Source: Pollenia angustigena (taxonomy: Eukaryota > Arthropoda > Insecta > Diptera > Polleniidae). Taken from it: a stretch of DNA of 64,000 nt. Below the pieces are notes generated by a model that saw nothing but the letters and a program-made list of their open reading frames with translations, was not told the origin of the DNA and ran no database searches. The stretch spans positions 69,597,393 through 69,661,392 of the forward strand of contig OV884059.1 in assembly GCA_930367215.1 (NCBI GenBank), in the 5' to 3' direction. Every line of letters begins with the position of its first letter. The stretch's first letter is position 1. Positions 11,235 to 22,948 of the stretch are shown in pieces. The translations under genes and the position numbers were made by a program.

Positions 11235-11880
11235 GAATAGTCGGTTAAACCCGACTTTATGATACCCTACACCACATTAGAACCTTTGTACCAAATTTGA
11301 TCTAATAATCTCTAAATTGCGACCTGTACTTTGCGCACAAGGTTTACATGGGCAGCCAGCCAGCCGGACAAACATCGTTAATTCGACTCAGAAAGTGATT
11401 CTGAGTCAATCGGTATACGTAAAGGTGGGCTAAGGACCAATATTTTAAGGTGTTACATACATCAGCACAAACGCATAGTACCCTCTCCACTTCAGCATTA
11501 GACCATGGAAGTGAGAGCAACTTTATAGGAAATTCTGAAATTTCTTAAACAATTTTGTTACCGCCTGCATCCCTTTATTGAAATACTTGCAACCAGAGAG
11601 AAACAGTGATGTTTGTTTTGCTCGATTTTATAAATTTAATAGTGGAATACTGTTCCTTTATTTTGAAAGGTGTTTCAGCGTCATAGTTTATAGCGATTTT
11701 CAACATTTGTAAAAGTTGTGACTTAAATTATTTTAATTTTATAAATTTTTATAATAAAATAATTATTCTTTTAAAAGAAAAACGACAAAAAAATGTTATT
11801 TATATAACTTTCTGTTCTTATCGCATCATGGTGAAGGATGTATAACATTCGGCACTGGCGAATATAGCACTCTTACTTGA
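11235..11880 (+). repeat. dispersed fly repeat (family A), diverged copy
   Basis: Starts with a small hairpin (GTCGGTTAAACCCGAC) followed by ATACCCTACACCACATTAG. It ends with CATGGTGAAGGATGTATAAC then GAATATAGCACTCTTACTTG, so the same inverted end layout as other family A copies is visible. The inner part carries GACAAACATCGTTAATTCGA-type phrases found in other copies. No gene. Confidence 0.55.
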
Positions 11881-11906
11881 TTCTAATAAAATTTCTTCGC
11901 TCTCTT

Positions 11907-12286
11907 GAGATGAGCGATATTTCTGTACCCGTGATTTAATCACTGTTACTGAAAAATCACGAATCACAGTTAGTTTGGTTTTTTTCATACACAAATATAT
12001 AATATTTAACGGTTTGTTTGGTTAATAGCGTAATAAAACGAAAGATGTTGCTATTTTTATTTTTTTATTGACAGTAAGAACTCCACAGTGTTTTTGTTGC
12101 AGAGATGCGTACTTGCTAAATATATCTTCTTAAAAGGACTTTATTTGTAAACATTAGTGCATATTTGTTTCTTTTTAAAGTTCTAAATCTATTCACATGA
12201 TTCAATCACAGTTTTAAAAAACTGCGATTTTTAAATCACATTCACTAATCATGATGTTCCTTAAAAAGCACAAGATCGCTCATCTC
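11907..12286. mobile_element. MITE-like element with GAGATGAGCGAT ends
   Basis: GAGATGAGCGAT at 11907-11918 is exactly inverted at 12275-12286. The body holds further inverted runs (GTGATTTAATCACTGTTACT on one side, GATTCAATCACAG and ATCACATTCACTAATCATG on the other). I could not define a clean target duplication, so the superfamily is unassigned. Confidence 0.45.
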
Positions 12287-14232
12287 TATCGCCCTTCCTA
12301 TTTACTTTTTCCAACTGGTTACTTAGAAAGTACTTCGACGAAAAAAAATTGCAAGTTCTTTGCACAACCTTAAAAAGGCTCATTATGTTCACAGTTCTTT
12401 CAAAGTTTTATAGCATATCACACTTGTGTAACAATACTGTAGCGACTCAACATTTTTAAAATTTTCTATAGTAGCAAAACAATTTTTAACTTAACACTAA
12501 ATGCATTTGAAATATAATTTTTTAACCAACCGTTTTATTACCAAAAAGTATACAAAATAGCACGATGTTTTAACTGTGGTTACGTGTCCATTTTTTTTTT
12601 CTAAAAATTGAAAAAATTAAGACACTATTTTAGAAAAAGTGCGATATGTATAGTTTGATTAATTTGTTGTTATTTTTTATACGAATAGGTGAAATCTACA
12701 ATTTGTTTTTAATTCTATTTTATGCATTATAAACAACAAAAACATGCCTCTGATTTAGGTGATAATGATGAAAATTAAAAAGGCGATGATGAATATGAGT
12801 TCGAGTAATTTTGATTTTGTTATTGTTCTCGTTGTTGTTTTTGTTATTGATGAATATTATCTTAAGGTGAAGTATAAACAAAAACATGCAATTGTTTCTT
12901 TAGTGGGTCACGTGCAAATGTATTTAGGCAATGCGAACACAAACACACACACAACATGCAACAACAAAATATAACGGTATATAGGTATATATGTATATAC
13001 CATATATTAATATATACAGTATATATTACTTTTTATATAAAAAAAAACACAAACGCGAGTGAGAATATCCGTCCATGTTCCATATGTGGCAGTGCGTATT
13101 TAATATAGAAAAACAGTCACATTCTTTCTTATACACATGTAAACACACTCACACTTACAGAAAGATACTTATACAATATTTACATTATATTTGTGAGTGT
13201 ATAAGTGTTTATAGTAAATACCGTTATGTAGATATTAATTTTACTATTTTTTCATATTTTTTGTAAAATTCTTTAAAACACTTTCATCAATTTTTTAAAT
13301 TTAAATTAAGTTTTTTGATCAACGTTAATTATTTTATTAAAATTTTCCACTAAGCACTAAATATTTAACCATTTAACGGAGAATACATTTAGCTTTTGTA
13401 TCTGCACAACTTCTTTTCCGTTGTGTTTTTTTAATTTTCCTTTTCGAAACCAAAACAAGTTTCCTCGTGACCCCCCTTTATTTATAATATGGATGCCACA
13501 CCACCCTCCATGATGACGAGTACGTGTTGTACGAGAGTAGTAGAATTGTTGTTGTGTTAATGTTGCCAGAATATTGCTAGAATAGTGTTTCCGGTTTTTA
13601 TTTAAAAAAACGCCAACTTTTTTTTTTAAATATTCTAAAAAAAAAAAATAAAGTAAAATATTAAGATGAAATTGATTTTCAATTTAGCTTTCTTTAAATT
13701 GAAATAACCATCCAGTCCACCTTCCAGGTCCCATATAAAGCTGCTTCCGAGAAGCAATGTTAACGCATTAAACGCATAATAATTATTTTCTGTATTGGGG
13801 ACTGGTTTAAATTAGTGTTTTTCAAATTAGAAATTAAGTTGTATACGACTAGAAATATAATCATAAATCTTTGTAATAAGCCACCATTAATTTACTAAAG
13901 CACCAATATGAAGCGTACTTTCTGACTTAAATACGCCTAAAATCTCAACGAATTAAAATACTGTAAGTTTTTAAAAAGATCGGTTCATAATTTATTAATC
14001 CTTTTAAAGCCTACTGCTTACATATTTTTACTCTTGGTAAAGGATATCAATAGCACCCTTGTTGTACTTAGGATTAAGGTCTCTCCAGACATAATTGTGA
14101 AGATTTGGAAGAAATAATGATTTTTGGAGATATGATTTTATAGTCCTTTTTCTACCATCACAAATTTTTTATAAGGTTTTGGCGTAAAAAATAAAAAATT
14201 CCTGAATTTACTCGTTATCAAAATTAATAAAA
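12287..14232. other. about 2 kb with no recognisable gene
   Basis: AT-rich with short CA-rich patches (for example ACACAAACACACACACAAC near 12940) and a TA-rich stretch at 12975-13030. Short open frames at 12759-12974 and 13075-13266 are low-complexity. Family A phrases reappear weakly after 13730 (CCCATATAAAGCTGCTTCCG). No promoter or exon could be supported. Confidence 0.45.
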
Positions 14233-15750
14233 AAACAAGTAAGAGGGATAAGATTCGGCTATGCCGAATCTTATATACCCTTCACCATGGTTTGGAAAGA
14301 ACAGAAGTTTATATATATATTTAAATATATGTATATATATATATATATGTATATTTATAAAATATATATAGTTTAGTTTTATTTAATTATTTGCACATGA
14401 CTGCGTGCTATTAAATATATTAAAAGTTTAATTAATATATAGCACGTTAAGTTTTGATCGAATTTCAGTATTTGGTCATACCGACATCTTAAAGTATAAA
14501 ATTACCATTTACTTTGGTGATAAAACTTGTAGTCGGGAAGTTCTATGGTTTACGAAAATAGGTATTAAAAAAAAAACTATATTTTTGACATTACTTTTTT
14601 TCTAAGTTTCCGAGTTTTTCTAAAGATTGCCGATATTTTGATATCTAAAACGTATGAATAGGTCATAATACAGCTCTAAAATTTTAGCTTTTATAAAAAT
14701 GTTAATGTTTTTAGTCCTTTTTTGGAGTATTTTGCACATAACTTAACCATTTTTAACCGATTTGGCAGATTTATATACCAACGTGCTTAAAAATAATATA
14801 TCCATTAAATTGGCTTTTAGGCATATATATATATACCTACATATGTGTACATATATTTAAGCAAACTTAATTATAAAAAAAAACAAACTTAATTATAAAA
14901 AAAAGAGTAACTTTTGGGATTTCAGTATTTGGATTATAACTCAGCCATTTTTAACCGATTTGACAGATTTATATACCGACGTGTTTAGCAAGAAATTTAC
15001 CATTTATTTGTGTTATAAAACTTGGACTCGGGAAGATCCATGGTTACCGAAAATGGGTATTTAAAAAAAAAAAAATTAATTTTGGTCATAACTTTTTTGT
15101 ATCTGAACCGATTTTCCCGAGTTCTTTATAAAACATGTTCTACTAAAAATTTCCGATATTTTGGTATATAAGTCATATCCATAGGACATATGACAGCCCT
15201 AAAATTTAGGTTTTTATACAATTTTTTTTTGTACGGGAGGTACCACGCCCACTTCTCCAATCCCGCCCACATTTTGTAGGGTGGTGTGTATTGACAACCT
15301 AAATGTGTGTACTAAATTTGGAAACTTTGGCTCTTACCGTTCTCCAGATATACAGAAAAAAGCAATAAAAATACAACAACAACAAGGGATTTTTGGAAAA
15401 AATTAGAGGCAGTCGTGGTTTTTTGATCATATCTCAGCCATTTGTGGACCGATCTTGCTGAATTTCAATAGCACGAAATGTTGGACTATATGTGACATAA
15501 ATGTAAAACAACCTAGCCGCTATCATGTCTGGTTTTCCCGGAAAACACATATCAAGCGTAAGACGGACAGACGGACAGACGGACGGACAGACGGACAGAC
15601 GGACGGATATCGTTAAATCAACTTCTCTCCTCATAAGGACCCAGAATATATATACTTTATAGGGTCTAAGATCAATATTGTAGAAATTACAAACGGAATG
15701 ACAAACTTATATATATACCCTTTTCCACCTGTGGTGAAGGGTATAACAAG
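14233..15750 (+). repeat. dispersed fly repeat (family A), long copy with inverted ends
   Basis: The left end has a hairpin (GATTCGGCTATGCCGAATC) followed by TATACCCTTCACCA. The right end is the exact inverse, TGGTGAAGGGTATA, at 15732-15745. Internally, paired phrases recur (TTTTTAACCGATTTGGCAGA at about 14751 and a near copy at about 14950). A GACGGACA-type tandem run lies at 15562-15606. A second partial left end follows at 15745-15842. No coding region was found. The same family is at 31215-32168, including the phrase CCCACTTCTCCAATCCCGCC. Confidence 0.62.
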
Positions 15751-15845
15751 TAAAAGTGCTATATTCGGCTGTGTCAAACAGTATAAAACCCTCACCATAG
15801 TATTTAAAAGCCAATTATTATCGTTAAATCAACTTCGCCACTTAT

Positions 15846-16490
15846 ATGGGCCCAGACAAATTTTTGAGAGTGTACTCTATACTATACGAGGAATCTAGTT
15901 GTCGGATCTTGTATGAAAACTCCTTAAGTAGGAACATACCCGTTAATAAAGAAGTAAGACAAGGGTGCGTAATGTCACCAATGCTTTTTAATATCGTCTT
16001 AGATTTAGCTATGAGACGAGCTACAAGGGATGGTCGTGGAATACAGTGGGGTCTGTAAGTGCGACTTGAGGACATTGACTATGCCTATGGAATTTGCCTG
16101 CTATCACATAGTTTCACAGGCATGAACACCAAGCTGGAAGCGATTGTCAATTGAACAGCAGAAGCAGAGCTAAGAGTAAATGCGTCCAAAACCAAGGTGT
16201 TGCGCATCAATTCGGGTTAAGCGCAAGAATTCAGAGTTCAGGAACGAATCATTGAGGATGTGGATTCTTTTTGCTATTAAGGTAGGATTTTGACGAAACT
16301 GCTAAGCAGCCCTTTGATCGGCTTGGCAACGTGTGGAAATCAACAACGTAATCCTGGCATGTGAAGATTAAACTATTTAATTCAAACGTAAAGTCAGTTA
16401 TGCTATTTGATGTGAGACCTGGAATGCAGCCCCTCGCGACATTGGCTCAATGCAAGTCTTCGTAAATAGATGTCTGCGAAGAATCCTTAC
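15846..16490 (+). pseudogene. LINE reverse transcriptase relic
   Basis: An open stretch to 16058 reads NIPVNKEVRQGCVMSPMLFN and LAMRRATRDGRGIQWGL. This is the RT palm region before the catalytic site in insect non-LTR retrotransposons. Beyond its stop codon the same protein can be followed through several stops: LEDIDYAYGICLLSHSF, where the catalytic YADD has decayed to YAYG, then LRVNASKTKVLRINS. After a frame change, segments resembling the ETW...NRCLRRI tail follow. The source LINE is dead here. The clade was not resolved by eye. Confidence 0.75.
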
Positions 16491-16511
16491 ATACATACAT
16501 ACATACATATC
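16490..16511. repeat. (CATA)n microsatellite
   Basis: About five perfect copies of a 4-bp unit directly after the LINE relic. Confidence 0.8.
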
Positions 16512-17152
16512 AGCGTCTATAAAAATTGTCCCACCTTAAAATGATTTTAGGGGCGTGATGGTCACCATGGTCAATTTTGGACTTACAATCACAACATTTT
16601 GTCGTGGAAATTATTAAGGCATTGAAAGTTATTTCGCTATGAAATATCGTAAGATGTTTTATGTTACTCCAAAATATTTTGCCCCGCATTTAATCCAAAT
16701 ACAAGCAACCAAACACCGCCAATTAGTTTGAATGGAAATTATGGACCGATTGTGTGTACCAAATTTTATAAATAGCTCAAAATGGTTTCTGCCTTAATCG
16801 GTCGCATAAGAAAAAATATGCAATTGCATATTTACGGTTTCCCTAGTTATAATGTTAAAAAGGCAGAACGGTAGAGGCTCAAGAAATTGCTAGACAATCA
16901 AGATTAGGGATATATACAGCGCTGCCCGTAAGTTGATTTTTTTTTTAAACTTCGTGAAGTTAAGATCGTAACTGAGGATAAAACTGCTTGTAAACTGTGA
17001 TATCAAAGAGGTAGATTAAAGGTTTTTAATGGCTTAATTTGGAATACTAAGAAATTAAGGTTTGTTTAAAGAATATAAGCCAACGCGTTTTTAAATGGTT
17101 AAAATGTCATCATAAATGGGATGCTGTTTCCAAATTACAAGCAAGTGATTGT
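16512..17152. other. no gene; loose end of a CAGGG element at 16730-16846
   Basis: 16730-16846 matches the right-hand 120 bp of the element at 17161-18124, ending GGTTTCCCTAG. A third, truncated member of that family therefore lies just upstream of the complete one. Nothing else was recognised. Confidence 0.5.
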
Positions 17153-17160
17153 GTAATCAA

Positions 17161-18124
17161 CAGGGAAACCAGAAATATGCTCTAAAAAACGCTTTTTATG
17201 CGCTTTCAATATGCAGTAAAAACTGGAAAATATGCCCTAAAAGTTAAAAATTGCTCATTTTAAGACACAATAATCAACAAATTAATAACAAAATTTAAAA
17301 CAAAAACCTAAAAATATTATCGCTTAAGCCCATATTAGGTTAAAATTTCTATAAGAGATGTTTGCGCAGATTATATTATCTAGATATTAACATCCATATG
17401 GGTTTTTGTCTTAAAGGGATTTTAGGTACGGTCGCTAAATTGTTAACAAATGTTAACATTTAAAAGGAAGTTAAAGCTTTTTAAGGATGGGAGCTTTGAG
17501 CAAATTTGAACCGACTCGAAAATAATTTAATTTGCAGTAAAATATTTTTGGGACGAATTTAATTTAAATACCATCATAATAAGATAGCTTAAGGACACAA
17601 AGAGTCTAATTTGGATGTGAAATTATATACCGATTCTCACCACTCACTACGAAGTCTATCGTCCATATTTGATCAAATTATATACAATATTGGAACTTGT
17701 ACTTTGCGCACAAGGCTAACTTGGACAGACAACCAGCCAGACGGACGGATGGACATCGTTAGATCACTTTTAAAAGTGATTCTGAGTCGATCGGAATACT
17801 AAAAGATTGGTCTGGATACAAATCGCATAACATTTATACTTAATAAAAACCTGTTTTGTCTTACAATTTTAGAGTAAAAATTAAATGTAGATGTTAAAAT
17901 TGATTTAACAGATTTTCCAAAAAAAAATTTATTTGCTGCGAAAGCTATTGTAGGCATCTAAAAAAAATTAAATATGTATCAAAATATGCCTTAAAAAGGC
18001 AAAATATGCACTAACAAATCGATGCCAAAATTCATAATAAGCTCGAAAACGGATAAATATATTGTTTCTGCCTTCATTGGTCGCACAAGGAAAAACATGC
18101 AATTGTATATGTATGGTTTCCCTG
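17161..18124 (+). mobile_element. non-autonomous hAT-like element, CAGGGAAACC ends
   Basis: The element starts CAGGGAAACC and ends GGTTTCCCTG, a perfect 10-bp inverted repeat. It is flanked by an exact 8-bp direct repeat, GTAATCAA (17153-17160 and 18125-18132). An 8-bp duplication with CA...TG ends points to the hAT superfamily. It is 964 bp long with no transposase, so it must be mobilised in trans. The interior includes phrases shared with the larger copy at 33530-35558 and a family A-like phrase with GACGGACGGATGGACATCGT. Confidence 0.8.
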
Positions 18125-18394
18125 GTAATCAATTTTATATGAAAAGCACTCTATTTTTTTAGTGGCTTTCATATAAATTTAACTACACAATCACCTGTCT
18201 GTTATTTAGAAACAGCACATTATGCATACTTTTCTGGGAATTGTAGGATTTTTTTGTCTACCTTTTTTACTTTTCAACTATTTTTTAAACACCTACTAAC
18301 ACGAAAATTTTTGTTTAAACGATAATTGTACAAATAAAACAAAAAAATTTCAGAGAATTATCTTAATTTTTTTATAATATTTTTATTATGACAG

Positions 18395-18735
18395 TTATGT
18401 GTGAAACAAAATATCGGCCAAATGCTCACCACGGCTTAAGTGGCGTACCTCTATCCGATGGGCCATATTTTCAATGAACCTGAGACATAATTGAGGTTCA
18501 ATATCGTTAATATGCCGAATTATTTCATCCTTTAGCTCTTGAATTTTTCTTGGCTCATTGACGTACACTTTCCCTTTTAAATATCCCAAAGAAAGAAGTC
18601 CAACGGTTTCAAATCACATGATCGTAGCGATGTTAATTGGCCGCCGTGATATAACACGGCCAAGAGCCATTGTTTCGTTGGCTGTGTAGCTTCTGTTGGA
18701 ACCACATATCGTCCAGGTCCATATCCTCAATTTCT
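18395..18735 (-). pseudogene. mariner-family transposase C-terminal relic
   Basis: The best frame (18395-18589, minus) reads GYLKGKVYVNEP, then LKDEIIRHINDIEPQLCLRF and RGEHLADILFH, the C-terminal end of a mariner-like transposase. Upstream in another frame RSCDLKPLDFFLW carries the third catalytic Asp. Further upstream DMWFQQ marks the second catalytic region, where the DG after QQ is deleted. Several frameshifts make it non-functional. It belongs to a different subfamily from the copy at 19523. Confidence 0.72.
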
Positions 18736-19520
18736 GAAAATTCGAGACCAAATTATTATTAAGCAATTCGTGTTAAAATAGTCAAGCGTTTTCTGTAATT
18801 TGTAAGTGGTTGGGTAATGAGTTCCACAGATATATAGTATTAATAAAAAATTGCCAAGTAGAGATTAAGGTTCGATAACGGAATTGTATAAGATTATTTC
18901 CTCTGCTGGATCGTTGCATTAGCAGAAGTCAATTAGATTTCTAATTGTAAAGGTAAACCATTTTTTTTTGCTAATGGCAACTAATTGCAATTAGTTTTAC
19001 CATTGGAATAAAAATTTCAATTATCTAATGGGAATTAGTTAAACTAATTCTAATTGTTTGATAAAATTAGAGAATTTCACAAAAGAAGATTAATTAGCAA
19101 TCATTAGCATTATCTAATCATTACTTAACATGTATGTATTGAACACAGCAGTGTTTTCCGAAGAACGAACTGGGTTTCACATTTCCTACAGACCCGGTTT
19201 GCTGAAATTTGCGCATATTTCTCCCGATTGTGGACACACTTGGTCAATTATGCTGACAAAAAATATAGTGCACGAAATGCATTTTGATTTGAACGCCCAT
19301 TTGCGTAAAAGGCTAATCTTAACGAGCTGGTCAATTGTAATTGTGTAAATCTCCATGTTGTGGTTGTCAAACACTGAAAAAAAGAAATTAATTAAGGCAA
19401 AAAAAAACTTGACGTTAAGCTGTAAGGTCACAATTTACATAGTCCATTATGGTTGGACCAGCCTTTATTAACGGTGTTTTCAAACCCACCATTTTTTTTT
19501 TTTGTTATCAAATTTTGAAG
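18736..19520. other. no recognisable gene
   Basis: AT-rich. The run around 18960-19060 is dense in AATTAG/CTAATT words and can form many small hairpins, but no element boundaries were found. Confidence 0.4.
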
Positions 19521-19522
19521 TA

Positions 19523-20420
19523 TCGGGTGATTTTTTAGCTATTATCTTTTTGGTTTAAACAGCTGACGCACGTTTCGTGTTTTGTTTCACTGTCAAACAT
19601 CTTCAGTTTGGTCTATAATTTAACAATGAATCGTATTGCAAACGAACAACGCTTGCAAATTATTGAATTTTATTATCAAAATCTTCCATTTTATGGTCAG
19701 TTTAATCGACCCACTGAAGCGGCTATTCGGAACGTTAATAAGCAGAATTGTCGATTTTGGAGTGAAGATCAGCCAGAAGCATTGCAAGAGCTACCAATGC
19801 ATCCAGAAAAAGTCACAGCTTGGTGCGGTTTATGGGCTGGTGGCATCATTGGACCGCACTTCTTCAAAGATGATGCGAATCGTAACGTAACTGTGAATGG
19901 TGAGCGCTACCGTGAGATGATATCCAACTTTTTTTGCCCAAAATGCAAGAGCTTGACTTGCATGACATGTGGTTTCAACAAGACGGTGCCACATGCCACA
20001 CAGCACGCTTAACAATGGACTTATTGATAAGCGAGTTGGGTGAAGATTTTATTTCACGTTCGGGACCGGTCACTGGCCGCCTAAATCGTGCGATTTAACG
20101 CCTTTAGACTATTTTTTGTGGGGCTATGTTAAAGCTCATGTCTATACACACATGCCCGTTTCAATTGACGCATTTAAAGACAACATTGAAGCATTTATTA
20201 ATAAGATACCGGCCGAAATGTTGGAAAGAGTATGCCAAAATTGGACTAAGCGGATGGACCATTTGAGGCGCAGTCACGGTCGACATTTGCATGAAATATT
20301 CTTCAAACATTAAACTATGTATATGGATCGTACTATCGATTCAAATAAAGATTTTATGAATTTTTCTGAATTTTATGTGCTTTTTTTAAACTTTCCTATA
20401 GCTTTTAAAAAATCACCCAT
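19523..20420 (+). mobile_element. internally deleted mariner element with TA flanks
   Basis: The inverted ends are TCGGGTGATTTTTTAGCTAT on the left and the near inverse at 20400-20420, with TA duplicated outside (19521-19522 and 20421-20422). The length is 898 bp, against about 1.3 kb usual for mariner. The shortfall matches a deletion in the transposase between the N-terminal helix-turn-helix and the centre of the protein. The copy encloses the transposase relic at 19626-20313. It is clearly non-autonomous. Confidence 0.85.
19626..20313 (+). pseudogene. mariner transposase, deleted and frameshifted
   Basis: Starts at the ATG at 19626 with ANEQRLQIIEFYYQN, then jumps from FNRPTEAAIRN directly to VNKQNCRFW. 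About 100 or more residues are missing, including the first catalytic Asp. The frame then runs through TAWCGLWAGGIIGPHFF to the SNFF region. A frameshift in a T run near 19930 moves it to DMWFQQDGATCHTA (second catalytic Asp codon 19982-19984). A further single-base loss near 20072 leads to KSCDLTPLDYFLWGY (third Asp codon 20092-20094) and the tail HLHEIFFKH before the stop. After correcting the missing base, 36 residues separate the last two Asp residues, more than the 34 of classical mariner. Confidence 0.85.
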
Positions 20421-20730
20421 TACATAGTAAAAATTAAATAATTTTTTATGTATAACCAATTTAAATCAGTTCATTTTCCAAATTTCGATATTTGTTTCCT
20501 TTTTCCTAAAAAATTTATGGGTAAAAGCAAAACTGCGAGGAAAAATTTTTTCCGTTTTATTTACGTATGGTGTGGGTATCGTTCTCTGATATTTATCTTG
20601 ACTATATATGTATAGCTATTCCTTTCTTCTTTCTTCTTACTCTTATATTGAAGGGATTCACAATGGATCGTTTTTGTCTCAGGGTAAAGGTGTGCCCTTG
20701 GGCGCATATCGCTTCTTAACTTAACCTAAA
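20421..20730. other. no recognisable feature
   Basis: Spacer between the mariner copy and the inverted-repeat element. Nothing was recognised. Confidence 0.4.
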
Positions 20731-20742
20731 GATATTTGTTTA

Positions 20743-21290
20743 AAATCAAAAAGTAATTTCAATTTTTGGGAATACAAAATTTTAATTTCAAAAGATTTTG
20801 TTATTCGTGCTTAATTCCCAGTTTTTATTCTTGATAAAAACACTTGAAATTTATTGTTGATGGGATAAGCTATTCCTATGCATTTCACTGGTTGCTTAGG
20901 CCAGATCATCAGGAAACTTCATCCATAAAGATTTTAGAAAAACTAAAGATATTAAACCAAATAAAACTGTAAAACGTATAAGACTTATAGCAACAGTGGG
21001 GAATGTAAGATGAGATAATCCCACTTTTTTTATTGTTGATGTGTTTTGTTTAAACTTTGATATTATTACAAGTAGAACTGTTGCTATAAGTCTTATACGT
21101 TTTACAGTTTTATTTGGTTTAATATCTTTAGTTTTTCTAAAATCTTTATGGATGAAGTTTCCTGATGATCTGGCCTAAGCAAACAGTGAAATGCATAGGA
21201 ATAGCTTATCCCATCAACAATAAATTTCAAGTGTTTTTATCAAGAATAAAAACTGGGAATTAAGCACGAATAACAAAATCTTTTGAAATT
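20743..21290. mobile_element. 548-bp inverted-repeat element, miniature form of the 470-bp satellite
   Basis: The two halves are inverted copies of the satellite monomer found at 39-58 kb. The left arm runs as TCAAAAAGTAATTTCAATTT..., and the right arm returns as GAATAGCTTATCCCATCAAC... to TCTTTTGAAATT. The centre joins CAACAG to TGGGGAATGTAAGATGAG. The insert is bracketed by an exact 12-bp direct repeat, GATATTTGTTTA (20731-20742 and 21291-21302). The outer ends are not symmetrical: the left arm reaches about 40 bp further into the monomer than the right. It differs from the array consensus at many positions, so it is an older, independent copy. No coding capacity. It carries two inverted hammerhead-like cores; the right one has a stem II mismatch (AACAG instead of ACCAG). 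Confidence 0.82.
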
Positions 21291-21302
21291 GATATTTGTT
21301 TA

Positions 21303-22009
21303 ATGTGTAAAACTCTAAAGCCATTTAAATATAATTCCGATTTTTAGTAAATTGCATTCTACAATATGGCATTTCTATTATCCTGTTGTATGTATATATT
21401 GATATAAATACAAGTGTATTTAATTCTTATTACACTCGTAATAGTGTGTTTGGCTGTATGTAGTGTATATATTTACGATGTTAGTCACACGAGGTCGTTT
21501 GGCGTATTCATTGTAGCGCATGCGTTTCCCTTAAGTATTTGATGTCCTTTTTTCTTGTTCTTTCGGTTATAGTTAGTCGTTGTGTGTCTTTGTTATTTAT
21601 TCTACAAATAAAAAGAAGAACATAGTGTAAGAAAGAGTTTAGGTGGACTTATGTGTTCTGATTCGAAATTTTGTTTTTAGTATATGAAATCGATAGAAAA
21701 CGTGCCTACCCGCACCTCCACCCTACAACTTTTCAACGACAAATTAGTTTTCTTCTACTGTTTTGCATACGAGTACAAACATGGTTATAATAGTGTATCT
21801 AGTATAATAATAATCGTAAACTATATAACATATTACAGCAATAAAAGTCTTTGAAATGTGTGTTTGTTCGCGTATAGTGGCGCTGTCGATGGTAATAATG
21901 ATGTTAGCTAGATGATGATGTTGTCGTGTGCTACTAAAGTAGGTTCTTTATACGATGTATTTTGGACACCCTCTTGCCAACAACAACAAGAACAGATGTA
22001 TAAAAAACA
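21303..22009. other. no recognisable gene
   Basis: Less AT-rich than its surroundings in places (21490-21560, 21700-21730) and lacks recognisable repeats, so it may be unique host sequence. No open frame with domain character or splice pattern could be supported. Confidence 0.4.
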
Positions 22010-22760
22010 AGTAAAAGTTTAAGCGTTGCCGAATCATTGATACCCTCCACAATGAATAGGAATATTTCAGGATTGGGCTTCATAAATTAAATTATAGGCC
22101 GCACGTCTCAAAGATTTATGATTTTTTTTAGTTTATAATTAATTTTCAGAAGAAGGATTTATATTGGACCTAAAGAAAATTATGGACCGATCTTCACGGA
22201 ATTCGGTACCTAGAGTGATTTCTAGCCTTGTGCGACTATGATAGATTTTAATTATACTGCGATAGCGGTATTTGTTGTATTAGGCGCACTTAAGTGTTTT
22301 CCGAGAGTTGCCTTTATGTGGGGCATATTATATTATTCTTTTCGGATTTAGTCGTTATAGTGTTTTCCGAGAGTGGATTTTATATGGGGCCTATGATATG
22401 TTATTGGAAAATCTTCACGAAATTTGTTAGTGTGATTTCTGGTCATATAAAACGAGTTTGTGCAAAGTAAAATAACAATCGGTGCATTCTTGTTCCACAT
22501 TTAGATTCATAACTTTTTCCTACTAAGCCGTTTTTTTAACTTCAGTCCAAAATTGATTAGGATAACTGGAAACAAGTTAACACCAATAAAATTCTTTTCT
22601 TTTGTGTTGTTCGACCACGAACGAACGGACATGTATAAATGGGCTTAAAATTAATCAATTTACTTTATTGGGTCTTAGATAAATATTTAAAAAGGTTTCA
22701 CACGGAGTCACAAACTCAGTATACCCTCATTCACTACTTGTGGAAGAGGGTGCAAAAACT
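22010..22760 (+). repeat. dispersed fly repeat (family A), decayed copy
   Basis: Starts AACAAGTAAAAGTTTAAGCG and GATACCCTCCACAATGAAT, and ends TACCCTCATTCACTACTTGT with GGAAGAGGGT. The inner phrases TTATGGACCGATCTTCACGG and GTTTTCCGAGAGT match other copies. No gene. Confidence 0.55.
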
Positions 22761-22907
22761 GAAACAAATCCTTCTGTCCAAACTCGTTGAACGTTTGGCC
22801 GTATTCGTATTATTAATGCTTCAATAATGTTAATAATTGTGTTCAAGGTTATTGTTGTTTTGCTGTATTCGTTTAAATCGTTTCTGGGACAAACAAATAC
22901 AAACAAA

Positions 22908-22913
22908 CATACA

Positions 22914-22943
<30 letters not shown>
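22908..22943. repeat. (CATA)n microsatellite
   Basis: Nine tandem copies of a 4-bp unit, without interruption. They run open in several frames, which explains the repetitive tyrosine/valine/cysteine frame on the opposite strand. Confidence 0.9.

Positions 22944-22948
<5 letters not shown>

Noticed and set aside
13440..13560. Possible 5' end of a host gene (less AT-rich stretch with GATGCCACACCACCCTCC)
   Set aside because: The short frame ends within about 25 codons and no splice pattern or downstream exon could be supported.
22727..22942. Minus-strand frame rich in Met-Tyr-Val-Cys repeats
   Set aside because: Translation of a 4-bp microsatellite.
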